Source: Antarcticibacterium arcticum (GTDB lineage: Bacteria > Bacteroidota > Bacteroidia > Flavobacteriales > Flavobacteriaceae). Taken from it: a stretch of 64,000 nucleotides of DNA. This document shows positions 1 through 9,800 of this stretch, piece by piece; position 1 is the first letter of the stretch, and each line of letters begins with the position of its first letter. The notes beneath the pieces are model-generated. The model did not search any database, was not told where the DNA came from, and saw only the letters and a list, made by a program, of their open reading frames with translations. The position numbers and the translations under genes were made by a program. The stretch covers positions 1,798,001 through 1,862,000 of the forward strand of contig NZ_CP042476.1 in NCBI RefSeq assembly GCF_007993795.1, in the 5' to 3' direction.

Positions 1-693
1 ATCATTTTAAATGAGATCCTGGAAGTAACAGGACAAATTATCTTTGGTTTGATCATTCTCGCCATTGGTAATTATATCTCTCTGCTTATTTACAACACAA
101 TGACCCGTTCCAGCAACAACACTTTTATTGCAGGAATAGTGAGATGGGCTTCCCTGGCCTTGTTCATTGCCATAGCACTTCGTACTATGGGAATTGCAAA
201 TGAGATAGTAGAACTTGCCTTTGGGCTTATTCTTGGTGCCATTGCTGTGGCAGTTGCGCTTAGTTATGGTCTTGGAGGCCGCGATGCTGCGGGTGAACAT
301 TTCAGGGATATTATAAAAAAGGTTCGTGCGGAGGCAGCAGAAATTCCTGCTGAAAAAACTCCTGATCTTTCAAGGAACCGCCCTACCCCAAACAGGGGAG
401 ATCAATTCAGGACCGGGGAACAGGGAAGTTTCGATCGCCCTTCCGGCAGGCCTGATGAACCAACCAGCAGAACAGACCGACCTTTTAGCGGGAACCCTGA
501 TCCAGATTATCCGGCAGATGTGAAAGGAACCGAAAACCGACCACATCGCCCTGAAGATCCCAACCAGGGTGGAATTACGCGCGATCCTCAAAATCCTGAA
601 AAGCCTTACAGAAGGTCAGATGATGATGACACATCCGGTTTTGATCCCAATGACCCGCGTAGAAGAGATGATCCAAATGAGCCGCTTTTATAA
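1..693 (+). CDS. MscS-like conserved TM-helix protein, 5' partial
   Basis: The frame is open from base 1, so the start lies outside the window. The visible part begins with hydrophobic helices (around IILAIGNYISLLIYN and SLALFIAIALRTMGIA), then AFGLILGAIAVAVALSYGLG. This resembles the conserved TM-helix repeat of small mechanosensitive-channel-like membrane proteins. From about residue 95 of the visible part the protein becomes a long hydrophilic, disordered tail rich in Pro, Arg, Asp and Gly, which is probably a cytoplasmic extension. The channel assignment is inference from the TM pattern; the tail has no recognisable domain. The gene converges on the next one, with a shared terminator between them. 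Confidence 0.7.
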   Translation: MILNEILEVTGQIIFGLIILAIGNYISLLIYNTMTRSSNNTFIAGIVRWASLALFIAIALRTMGIANEIVELAFGLILGAIAVAVALSYGLGGRDAAGEHFRDIIKKVRAEAAEIPAEKTPDLSRNRPTPNRGDQFRTGEQGSFDRPSGRPDEPTSRTDRPFSGNPDPDYPADVKGTENRPHRPEDPNQGGITRDPQNPEKPYRRSDDDDTSGFDPNDPRRRDDPNEPLL

Positions 694-712
694 GTTGTAT
701 CATGTTTAAATT

Positions 713-746
713 AAAAAATCCCCCGCTACTGGCGGGGGATTTTTGT
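713..746. terminator. Bidirectional rho-independent terminator
   Basis: The stem CCCCCGC (720-726) pairs with GCGGGGG (732-738) around a 5-nt loop, flanked by an A-run on the left and a T-run on the right. It can therefore terminate both the rightward gene ending at 693 and the leftward gene ending at 805. Confidence 0.85.
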
Positions 747-804
747 ATTATATCAAGGTGAGGATAAAACCTCACGGGTCCCAAATATTGAGAGATTTAA
801 ATAA

Positions 805-1638
805 TTATTTAAACTGAAGTTCAACAAACACTGGCAAATGATCTGAAGGATATTTAAGATCCCAGGAATCACTTAACACTGCATATTTCAGCACCTCTAT
901 ACCTTCTTTTCCGGTAAAGATATAGTCAATTCGACGGGTAACCGGGGCATTGAAGTTATAAGCATTAAATGTTCCTTCAGGGCCAAATACAAGCTTTGCG
1001 TACTCCCGGGAATCGTGCATTTTTTCTGCGAGTAATTTTATGCTTTCATGGGAGGGTTCCAGATTTAGGTCGCCCATCAATATAACAGGTAGAGAGGATG
1101 TATTTAATTCTTTAATTTTTGATAAAATAAGTTTTACACTTTCTTTTCTCGCCTGTTCCCCTACGTGGTCAAAATGTGTATTGAACACCCAAAATTTTTC
1201 TTTGGTCTCCTTAGATTCAAATAAAGCATAGGTACAAACTCTTTCCATAGCCGCATCCCATCCTACCGAGACCTTCCCCGGGCTTTGTGAAAGCCAGAAG
1301 GTATCCTCCATAATAACTTTGTAGCGGGTACAATCATAGAAAATCGCGCTGTACTCGCCCGCGGTTTTTCCATCTTCCCTTCCTACGCCTACATATTTAT
1401 AATTAGGTAAGTTTTCGGTAAAATGTTCCATTTGAAGAAAAACTGCTTCCTGAACTCCGAAAATATGTGGCTCATAAAACTTTATCTGCCTGGTAAGAAA
1501 ATCCTTCCGAAGGGACCAGCTGTTTTCGCCATCATTTTCATTAGCATATTTGATGTTATAGGACATTACTTTAACCTGGGCGTTTATTGAAAAGGCCAGG
1601 ATAAGATTAAAGAAAACAATGAAAAAAAGTTTACGCAT
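805..1638 (-). CDS. Secreted endonuclease/exonuclease/phosphatase family protein
   Basis: 277 aa from the chosen start MRKLFF. The N-terminus is a signal peptide ending near SINA-Q. The EEP fold motifs appear in order: SYNIKY, GVQEA, NTHFDH, GDLN, DYIF and the terminal SDHLPV, covering the expected metal-binding and catalytic Asn/Asp/His residues. The family hydrolyses phosphodiester or phosphomonoester bonds; the substrate here is unknown. The start ATG overlaps the 3' end of the upstream dehydrogenase gene by 8 nt, which suggests translational coupling. A start two codons earlier (1644) is equally possible. A longer reading back to 1707 would push residues ahead of the signal peptide and is less likely. 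Confidence 0.85.
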   Translation of the reverse strand: MRKLFFIVFFNLILAFSINAQVKVMSYNIKYANENDGENSWSLRKDFLTRQIKFYEPHIFGVQEAVFLQMEHFTENLPNYKYVGVGREDGKTAGEYSAIFYDCTRYKVIMEDTFWLSQSPGKVSVGWDAAMERVCTYALFESKETKEKFWVFNTHFDHVGEQARKESVKLILSKIKELNTSSLPVILMGDLNLEPSHESIKLLAEKMHDSREYAKLVFGPEGTFNAYNFNAPVTRRIDYIFTGKEGIEVLKYAVLSDSWDLKYPSDHLPVFVELQFK

Positions 1639-2857
1639 ATTCATTTTTTTTAGGTTCGCCATCAACGTATTCCTGCAGATATTGAAATTTTGGGGTAAGT
1701 TTCCCATTTTCGGTCATTTTCGCCCTGGCCAGGATCCCGTCCTTATCCTGGTTAAAAAATGCAGGGATTACATGTTCCAGGAACATATCCCCAAAACCTT
1801 CACTGGCATCCCGGGGTAGTTCACAAGGTAAATTGTCTACAGCCATAACAGTTATGGCATTTTTAGAGCGAAAATCAATTTCGGTACCGGTATTACGGTC
1901 ATAACCATAAAAAGGGTCTGCTATAGTTGAGGACCGAATAGTACTGGCAATGGGGCCATCGATATCACAGGAAATATCTGCAATAAGCTCAATATTAAAA
2001 TCGGGGGATCTGGCCTCTTCTTTGGTAAAAAATAAAGGTGCCCCGGTTCCATAAAAATGACCCGCAATAAAAATATTGGTCAATTTTGCAAACCGCATAA
2101 AATTGGAGGTGTATTCCCCCGGATTGTTATAAAATTCATTATTTGAACCCGTATTTCCATCCTTCCGTTTATTGTAATCCATTACATCAATAAGACAATA
2201 AACGGGGTGATCATACTCTTTTGTCAAATAACTCTCAACATCTACCTGCTCAACATTTAAATGGTCCAGGATCTCCCGGGCACCGTGAGCTACTTTTCCA
2301 CTCCCCGTTAAAAGTATCTTTTTTACAGGCAGTTTAATCCTGTCGAGTTCTAAAAGCATAGCATCCAGCCCAGACAGTTCTTCCGCTTTGGGAAGATTAA
2401 AATTTCCGTCTTTCAAACCCAGGCCACGAATACCGTTATATGCACCTACCAAACCTGCATAACGGCCAAAACCAATAAGCCTCTGATTATTATCTTTAAC
2501 GATCACCTCGTGGTCAAATAACTCGATGTTCTTTTCCAAAACTGCCCTTAATAAATTTCGGTTGTAGGGTTGTTTTTTGATGGTATGAGAGAAGAAAAAA
2601 TATTTTTTGTTGGGTATAAGGTAATTAACCGGAACTTCCTTAACCCCCAGCATTACATCACAATCTGAAACATCATTAGCCACCTCAAAACCTGCTGCCG
2701 TGTACTCCGCGTCTTTAAATATGCGCACCTCTGAAGCTTCGACTTTAAAGCCGGCTTCGGGAAATATTGATGCGGCTTCTCTCAGCTTTTCAGGAGAAAA
2801 AACCACGCGGCGGTCCGGCGGTGTTTTTCGTTCTTTGATAAGGGCAAATTTGATCAT
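1631..2857 (-). CDS. NAD(P)-dependent oxidoreductase, saccharopine/alanine dehydrogenase-like
   Basis: 408 aa. The N-terminal half has the alanine dehydrogenase / saccharopine dehydrogenase N-domain (ALIKERKTPPDRRVVFSPE). The central part has a Rossmann segment (KKILLTGSGKVAHGAREIL, about residues 181-200). The C-terminal part has DISCDIDGPIASTIRSSTIADPFYGYD, characteristic of LYS1-type saccharopine dehydrogenases. Family members oxidise amino or imino acids with NAD; the physiological substrate in Bacteroidota is not settled. The stop overlaps the start of the secreted EEP gene, so the two probably form an operon. It is divergent from ssrA. Confidence 0.85.
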   Translation of the reverse strand: MIKFALIKERKTPPDRRVVFSPEKLREAASIFPEAGFKVEASEVRIFKDAEYTAAGFEVANDVSDCDVMLGVKEVPVNYLIPNKKYFFFSHTIKKQPYNRNLLRAVLEKNIELFDHEVIVKDNNQRLIGFGRYAGLVGAYNGIRGLGLKDGNFNLPKAEELSGLDAMLLELDRIKLPVKKILLTGSGKVAHGAREILDHLNVEQVDVESYLTKEYDHPVYCLIDVMDYNKRKDGNTGSNNEFYNNPGEYTSNFMRFAKLTNIFIAGHFYGTGAPLFFTKEEARSPDFNIELIADISCDIDGPIASTIRSSTIADPFYGYDRNTGTEIDFRSKNAITVMAVDNLPCELPRDASEGFGDMFLEHVIPAFFNQDKDGILARAKMTENGKLTPKFQYLQEYVDGEPKKNEYA

Positions 2858-2888
2858 GTTTGGTATAAGTTTTGTTTATATACGGGAG

Positions 2889-2923
2889 TTGTTCAAAGAT
2901 ATAAATTTTAAACTGTATCTTTG
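2889..2923 (+). promoter_or_regulatory. Probable Bacteroidota-type promoter for ssrA
   Basis: TATCTTTG at 2916-2923 matches the TAnnTTTG -7 consensus. TTGTTC at 2889-2894 is a plausible upstream element, though spacing is slightly long if its TTG is used. It lies about 64 nt before the mature tmRNA 5' end, leaving a leader for processing. Confidence 0.5.
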
Positions 2924-2986
2924 CATCTTCGCCCGTGGAAGCTTGTCGTTGAAGGCAGGTTTACAGGGGAAAGTTCTTGAAATTAT

Positions 2987-3383
2987 GGGGTCGACTTGGA
3001 TTTGACAGCGAGTCTAATTGAGTTGTAAGCACGTAGAGCGCTGGGATATAGCTCTTAAATCTCATATTTCACACTTTTTAAACGGCGAGAATAACTACGC
3101 CTTGGCTGCATAATCTGAATTATAGTAGGATTATCTTAGTCCCTACAAGGTAGGGAGCCGAGATGTCTCGTGGAAGCCTTGATTTACGGCGGCCACACCC
3201 GAGACACCGAAAAAGTAAATATAGGAAGCGCAGGGCCTTGATGTTCTTCTGAAATCTAATTGAGGATAAGTGTAAGATTGGTGGTTTTCGGCCGGTCTTA
3301 CATCGAAAACCAAGCGAAAAATAAACGTGTAGAAAGCTTCTGAATTACTTGTTTGGACGAGGGTTCGAAACCCTCCGACTCCA
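2987..3383 (+). ncRNA. ssrA: tmRNA (ssrA), tag GENNYALAA
   Basis: The tRNA-like ends are clear. The 5' GGGGTCG (2987-2993) pairs with CGACTCC (3376-3382), including the G3-U wobble recognised by alanyl-tRNA synthetase, with discriminator A at 3383. The T-arm is GGGTTCGAAACCC (3361-3373). The CCA is not encoded and must be added. The resume codon and tag run from 3084 to 3113: GGC GAG AAT AAC TAC GCC TTG GCT GCA TAA, giving GENNYALAA. The molecule rescues stalled ribosomes with SmpB. The boundaries come from acceptor pairing. Confidence 0.97.
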
Positions 3384-3417
3384 CATGAAGCGCGGCTATG
3401 CCGCGGATTGAAAAAGT

Positions 3418-3456
3418 AAAAATTCCGCCAAAAGTTTTAGTTTGAGCGGAATTTTT
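3418..3456 (+). terminator. ssrA terminator
   Basis: AAAATTCCGC (3419-3428) pairs with GCGGAATTTT (3446-3455) across a loop of about 17 nt and runs into T residues. A second hairpin, CGCGGC-TAT-GCCGCG, lies just upstream at about 3391-3405. Confidence 0.75.
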
Positions 3457-3670
3457 ATGTTTTAAGACGCCCGTCCCGGGAGGGACGGTCGGGCATAGCT
3501 GCATTTCCTAATGAGAAGTTCCAAGGGTTCTGCAAAGCCTCCGACTCCACAATCAAGCGCAGCTATGCTGCGAATTAAAAGAAATAAAAATCTGCCGGGC
3601 CTTTTCGCCTGAGCAGATTTTTTTTGTTTTAAGACGCCTGGCCCGATAGGAACAGTAAAGCATAGCTGCA

Positions 3671-3691
3671 CCTGCCTGCCGGCAGGCAGGT
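3671..3691. repeat. REP-like palindrome
   Basis: CCTGCCTGCCGGCAGGCAGG is a perfect inverted repeat within unit 2 of the ssrA-tail array. A related palindrome (CCTGCCTTGCCGGTAGGCAGG) is present near 60764-60784 inside a glycosyltransferase gene, so this is a dispersed element. Confidence 0.7.
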
Positions 3692-3858
3692 TTGCAGGAT
3701 GGGAGCTCCAAGGGTTCTGTAAACCCTCCGACTCCACAATCAAGCGCAGCTATGCCGCGGATTAAAAAAGTAAAAACTCCGCCAAACCTATAAATAATAT
3801 TTTTTCTATATCTTAACTCCCGCTACCCTACCGCCCTACCGGTAGTAATCAAATTTTT

Positions 3859-6800
3859 ATGAAAATACTTCTCCCCGCCCTCCTGTTATTTACAAATCTG
3901 CTTTTTGCTCAAACCGATTTAAATGTAAATTGGAATACCCTGGATTCTCTGGAGGTTCATGGCCTGATAGAAAGTGCAAACGAAAAAACACTGGAGATCA
4001 TAAGCATTGCCAAAGAAGAAAAAAGTTTTCCCGATCTCATTAAAGGGAAGATTTTTCATTATAAATTCTATCAAATCAAAAATGAATCTGCAGCTTCCTA
4101 TATCTTAAGAGATCTCAACACAAGCATCAGTTCAATTCCCACCCCTTATAAGAATGTTCTCCTAAGCTATAAAGCAGATTTCCTAAAGCAGTATTTTGAA
4201 GACAACAGGTGGAAAAACAGGGGAAGAAAAGAAATTGACGATCCAGACCTTTTAGACATGGAAACCTGGTCAAATCATATCCTGTTGGATTCAATTGCAT
4301 CTGCATTTTACAAATCCCTGGAGAATGAAGAAGTTTTAATTAAAACTCCCGTAGAAAATTTTGAAGATCTGCTTCAGCAAAAAAAACTTAACCGTATATA
4401 CAGGCCAACACTCTATGACTTACTAGTACACCAGGCACTGGATTTCTTCTCAAATTCATCTAACACTCCCGTGGAAGGAGCCGGTGAGCAATACATCCTT
4501 AAAAATCCAACTCTTTATGGGCCTTCTACCCAATTCCTGAAAATGGAATTTTCTAAAGATGTACCTTCCACCCACCAACGTGTATTGAGGCTGTACCAAA
4601 AGCTGGAAACCCTGCATAAAGAGACCGCCCCGCTTGTGTATGCAATCTTAAACAGGCTTGAATACGTAAACACCTATTATACAGGTGCTCAAAAGTGGCA
4701 AAACTACGAGGATGCAATCCTGGCTATGAATGGTAAGTATAAAGGGGAGCTCCCGGCTGCCCTTATTTTGTTGAAAATAGCAGAAATGTATTATGATCGT
4801 TCCGGTGAAACTGATGAGAACGGAAAGCTTCTGCATCCCGATTTTTTACAAAAAGCAGTCGCGCTTACAGAGGAGATCATCAGGAAATATCCCAACACAG
4901 ATAGTTCTCAAATGGCTGCCCGGTTAAAGAGCAGTATTACATCAGTGAGCGTGGGAGCTAAGATTCCTGCTATTCTTAGCCATAATGAACCCGGAAGAAT
5001 TTTTCTTAACTATAAAGGCCTGGATAGCCTTGAGTTAAAGATCATTAAAGTAAAACACGATTTTCAAAACAAAATTACTTACAGAAACAGGGATTCTATT
5101 ATACACTCTGTAGCCTCAAAAGAAACTCCTGTAATATCAAAGTTATACAGCTTACCCCAATCGGCCGATTTTAATAATCATTCCACCGAACTGGCCTTTC
5201 CCGGCTTGGAAAAGGGAAATTACCTCGTATTTGTTTCAGAAAAGAAACCTGGAAAAAAGAATAATTTCAGTTTTTCTTTTATGCAGGTAACAGATCTGGT
5301 CCTGACACAGCGGGGATACGATCAATTTCAGATTTATAAAACACTGGACAGAAAATCCGGTAAAAGAATTGCACAGGCAAAACTGCAGTTTTTTACCGAT
5401 AGAACCAGAGTGGGCAAAACTCTTCTAACAGATAATAAAGGCGAAGTAAAAGAAAACAATACCAGTAGTAGACAACGTTCCCCCCAAATTTTGGTGATAA
5501 AAAAAGGAGATACACTTAATACTAATTACTGGCAGTCATACTACAGGAGGAATTATAATAATGCAGTTGAGGAACCCACTGCCACCACATTGTTGTACCT
5601 GGACAGGGCCATTTATCGACCGGGACAAAAAGTTTATTTTAAAGGGGTGCTGCTAACCCAGGAAAATAAGAAAACTTCCACTGTACCCAATGAATTTGTA
5701 GAGGTTTATGTAGATGACCCAAATGGGGAGGAGCTGCATTATTTCAGGCTTAAGACCAATAAATACGGATCTTTTAACGGGGAGTTTCTCCTACCTACCG
5801 GTGGAATTACAGGGGAATTTTCTATTTACACCGAAGAGGACACCGAAACTGAAACTATTTTCTGGAATAAGATACAGGAGGCTGGGGAGTTTTTTGAAAA
5901 TGGAGTTTCCTTTCGGGTAGAAGAATATAAACGACCCACATTTGAGGTGAAATTTGATAGCATTGATGCGATTTATAAACCTGGAGATACTATTTCTATT
6001 ACCGGGCAGGCGCTTTCCTTTTCGGGAGCACCTATTAGTAATTCCCGGCTAATCTACGAGGTGCAAAGGCAAAAACAAAATTACTCCCGTTGGTACCAGC
6101 ATTATTCCGACCCTGTGCCCGTAAAGCTCGATACCATTGACACAGGTGCTGACGGTAAATTCAACATTCAATTTCCTGCTCTATTTAACGAAGAAGATCT
6201 TATGGAGGAGAATTTACTTTACAAATTCAATATTACGGCCACGGTAACCGATGCTTCGGGAGAAACTCGGGAAGCCACTACCTCCCTTAAATTAGGGAAA
6301 AAAAATCTGCTCGCAAGTCTGAATATTGCTGAAGAGATCAATACCGGCTCAAAACTGCAACCTGTCATAGAGGCTACCAATTTAAATTCTGTTCCGGTTG
6401 AAGTAACAGGCAGCCTGAAGATATATAAACTTCAAAGCCCGGATAGGGTCCTTAAAGCGAGATTATGGGAAGCTCCCGAAATTCAGCAAATCCCGGAAAA
6501 AGAATTTATCGAACTCTTTCCCGAAGAACCTTATGCTTCTGAAAATGACCCTAAAAACTGGCCAAAAGGAGAATTGAGTTATACCTATAACTTTTCGGGT
6601 GCGGGCTCTTTTGAACCTGAAATAGATTTGACAGGCTGGTACGCAGGAAAATATCTTGCAGAAGTATTGGTAGATAATGGCAATTTTACCGCAACAGCTG
6701 CAAAAGTTTTAACGCTCCGGGATCCGCAAAACCTTTATTCCACTGCCAATGAGAGGTTCAGTCTAAACATTCTAAATTCAAAATATCTGGAGGAAGGTTT

Positions 6801-9800
6801 TGTTTCCATTGTACTCCAAACAGCTTACAAAGATCTCAGGTTGGAAGTAGCTGCGTTTGATGGTTACAAAAAAGTTTTTGATCAATTTATAGAAGTTAAC
6901 AGTCGAAAGGAATTAAAAATTCCTGTTTCGGGACTTAGTGGCAGGGAGATTGAAATTCAGGTAACCGGGGTGAAAAATAATTCCGGAATCACTGTAACCA
7001 AAAGGATCTCATTGGAGAGAGAAAAGACTTTTTTAAATATAGAAACCGGTACCTTCAGAAATAAGATCGAACCGGGAGCCGAAGAAACCTGGAGTTTTAA
7101 AATAACCAACGAAAAAGACGCGGTTCCTGATGCAGAGATCCTTGCTTCTATGTACGACGCGTCTTTGGACCAATTCGCAACTACTGCCTGGAATCTCAAT
7201 CCAGGATTTTCACAAGAATACTTAAGATTTCCTTCCTATAATCTCTCCAATGTTGGAAATGTTCAATTTCTTGAAAACAGGTTCAACGATACCCCTTCCT
7301 ACAGTCCCGGGAAAAGGGTTTTTGACAGATTACAAATGTTCGGTTTTAGGTTTAACAGTCCCAATAGTTATGTTTATCGCCAGTACCTGCGCCAAAAAAC
7401 ATTAAGCGCCAATAATGCAAATGAGTTAACCGGAAATACCCGCGGGAGTGTTATGGATAATGAGGGCATGCCCCTGCCTGGGGTAATGGTGATCATACAA
7501 GGATCTACCAAAGGAACCAGCACTAATTTTGACGGAGAATTTGCCCTTGACGCCCAGCCGGGAGATATTCTAATATTCTCCTCTATCGGTTTTACAACCT
7601 GGGAACATTTAGTTGAAAAAGATAAGAATATCTATGTCATTATGAAAGAAGATTCTTCAAGTCTGGATGAAGTAGTCGTGGTTGGTTATGGAGATGTTAA
7701 TGAAGAGGAGATATCCATTTCAGAAGAAGCTATGGTTAGTGAAGATTTTGAAATGGCTCTTGCAGGCAAGGTTGCGGGCTTATCTATATCTCCTGCCGCC
7801 CCGGGAGGAGCCGCCCACATTAGAATTCGCGGTGCTTCTTCTATACCGGATGGAAAAAACCCACTATATATTGTTGATGGAGAAATTGTCACTACTGCCG
7901 ACTTATATTCTGCAGATATTGCCGACTTAAAAATTCTGGATGGTGCTGCGGCTACAGCTATTTATGGACAGGCTGCAGCTAATGGAGCAGTGATCATATC
8001 TACCAAAACCGGAATGCTTGCTTTGCAAAATGTAGAGGCAAGGAAGAATCTTGATGAAACTGCCATCTTTTTTCCAAATCTCAGCCTGGATCAGGAAGGA
8101 AAGGTAAACTTCTCCTTTACTTCCCCCGAAGCACTTACACAATGGAAATTGCGCTTACTGGCGCATACCAACACCTGGTCCACCGGCACTTATGAGGGTT
8201 ATGTACGTACGCAGAAAGAGTTAAGTATTACTCCCAATGCACCCAGGTTTTTACGGGAAGGTGACAGCATCACTTTTAAAGCAAGGATCTCAAATCTTTC
8301 CGGAGCACCACTTAACGGTACTGCAATGTTACAGTTATACAACGCTGTTACCATGCAACCGGTGGATCTGGAACTAAAAAATAGGAATAATATTCAGCCA
8401 TTTCACCTTGCCGCCTCAGGTAATACCGCCGTTTCATTTGATCTTGTGATCCCGAAGGATGTGCCTGCTGTTACATACCGTATCATTGCAAAAGCAGGAA
8501 ATTTTTCTGATGGAGAAGAAAATACACTTCCGGTTTTAAGCAATAGAATGTTGGTGAGAGAAAGTCTGCCACTGTTCGTTCGGGCAGGTGAAACAAAAAC
8601 CTATGAGTTTAAAAACCTTAGTGAAAACACCTCTGAAACTTTGCAAAATCAAGCTTTTAGTCTTGAATACACCTCTAATCCTGCCTGGATTGCGCTTCAA
8701 AGTTTACCCTATTTAATGGAGTTTGCGTACGAATGCAGTGAACAAACCTTTGCCCGGCTTTATGCCAATAGCCTTGCAGCTAAGATCATGAACAGGAAGC
8801 CACAGATAAAGGAAGTTTTTGAATCCTGGGAAGCCGACAGTAGTTTGGTAAGCAACCTTGAGAAGAATAAAGAACTGAAGAACCTTCTTCTTGCCGAAAC
8901 TCCCTGGGTGCGGGATGCACAAAGCGAGACGGTTCAAAAACAGCAATTGGCCAACCTCTTTGAGCTGAAAAAGCTGGAAAGTGAGCAAAAGGAGCTGATG
9001 ATCAAACTGGAAAGAATGCAAAATTCCTCTGGTGCTTTCCCCTGGTTTTCCGGTGGAAGAGATAACTATTTTATAACCCGTCATATAATTGCAGGATTAG
9101 GGCACTTGAAAAAATTAGATGTTCCAATAAGTGATTCTAAAATTGTTGCTAGAGCAATTGTTTTCCTGGATGCTGAATTAATAAAAGCTGAGAGAGAAAA
9201 TTATGATAGAAAAAATCAGGATTATTTTTATAAAAGTTCTGCTGCCCTGCATCATCTGTATGCGCGAAGTTTTTATATGAAAGAAATCCCGCTATCTCCA
9301 GAAGTTCAAGCGATTGAAAAAAAGATTTTAAAAGCTCAAAAAGAAGATTGGCTGCAAAAAAGTATTTATAATAAAGCATTACTCTCCCTTGTACTTTCCA
9401 GATATGATGAAAAAAATGAAGCCAATAAAATTGTTCAGGCATTGAAGGAATCGGCTGTTAATTCCGAAGAATATGGTATGTACTGGAAAGAAAATGAGAG
9501 AGGCTGGTTCTGGCATAATGCCCCTATCGAAACTCAGGCACTTATAATTGAAGCTTTTGCTGAATTTCCGGAGGAGAAAACAGCAATTGAGGAAATGAAG
9601 ATCTGGCTGCTTCAAAATAAGCGAACAAACCACTGGCCCACAACAAAAGCAACTACTGAAGCTACTTATGCCCTGCTCATGCAGGGAGATGATTGGTTAC
9701 AATCTGGTAATGAGGTTATTCTTAGCCTTGGTTCAAAACCAATACCAATTGAAAAACTGGAAGCAATCAAAACTGAAGCAGGGACGGGTTACCAAAAATT

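Larger units (their letters stand above)
3361..3795 (+). repeat. Tandem degenerate copies of the tmRNA 3' end plus terminator
   Basis: The 3' half of the tmRNA T-arm/acceptor (GGGTTC...CTCCGACTCCACA) recurs at 3525-3551 and 3712-3738, spaced 164 and 187 bp from the previous copy. Each copy is followed by a small hairpin around GCTATGC and an A-rich tract. Unit 2 also keeps a complete terminator (AAAAATCTGC 3586-3595 with GCAGATTTTT 3613-3622). Unit 3 is truncated. Neither extra copy has the 5' half of a tmRNA, so these are not second genes. This repeat accounts for most of the gene-free stretch 3384-3858; the rest holds no gene that I can see. Confidence 0.85.

Noticed and set aside
3462..3743. 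Short open frames across the ssrA-tail repeats
   Set aside because: They are repeats of tmRNA-derived sequence; the predicted peptides reflect the repeat, not a protein.
3525..3795. Second or third tmRNA gene
   Set aside because: The 5' acceptor half and tag reading frame are missing; only 3' ends are present.
7432..8013. Assembly chimera joining an A2M gene and a SusC-like gene
   Set aside because: The frame is continuous, the insertion lies exactly at a domain border, and A2M sequence continues on both sides.
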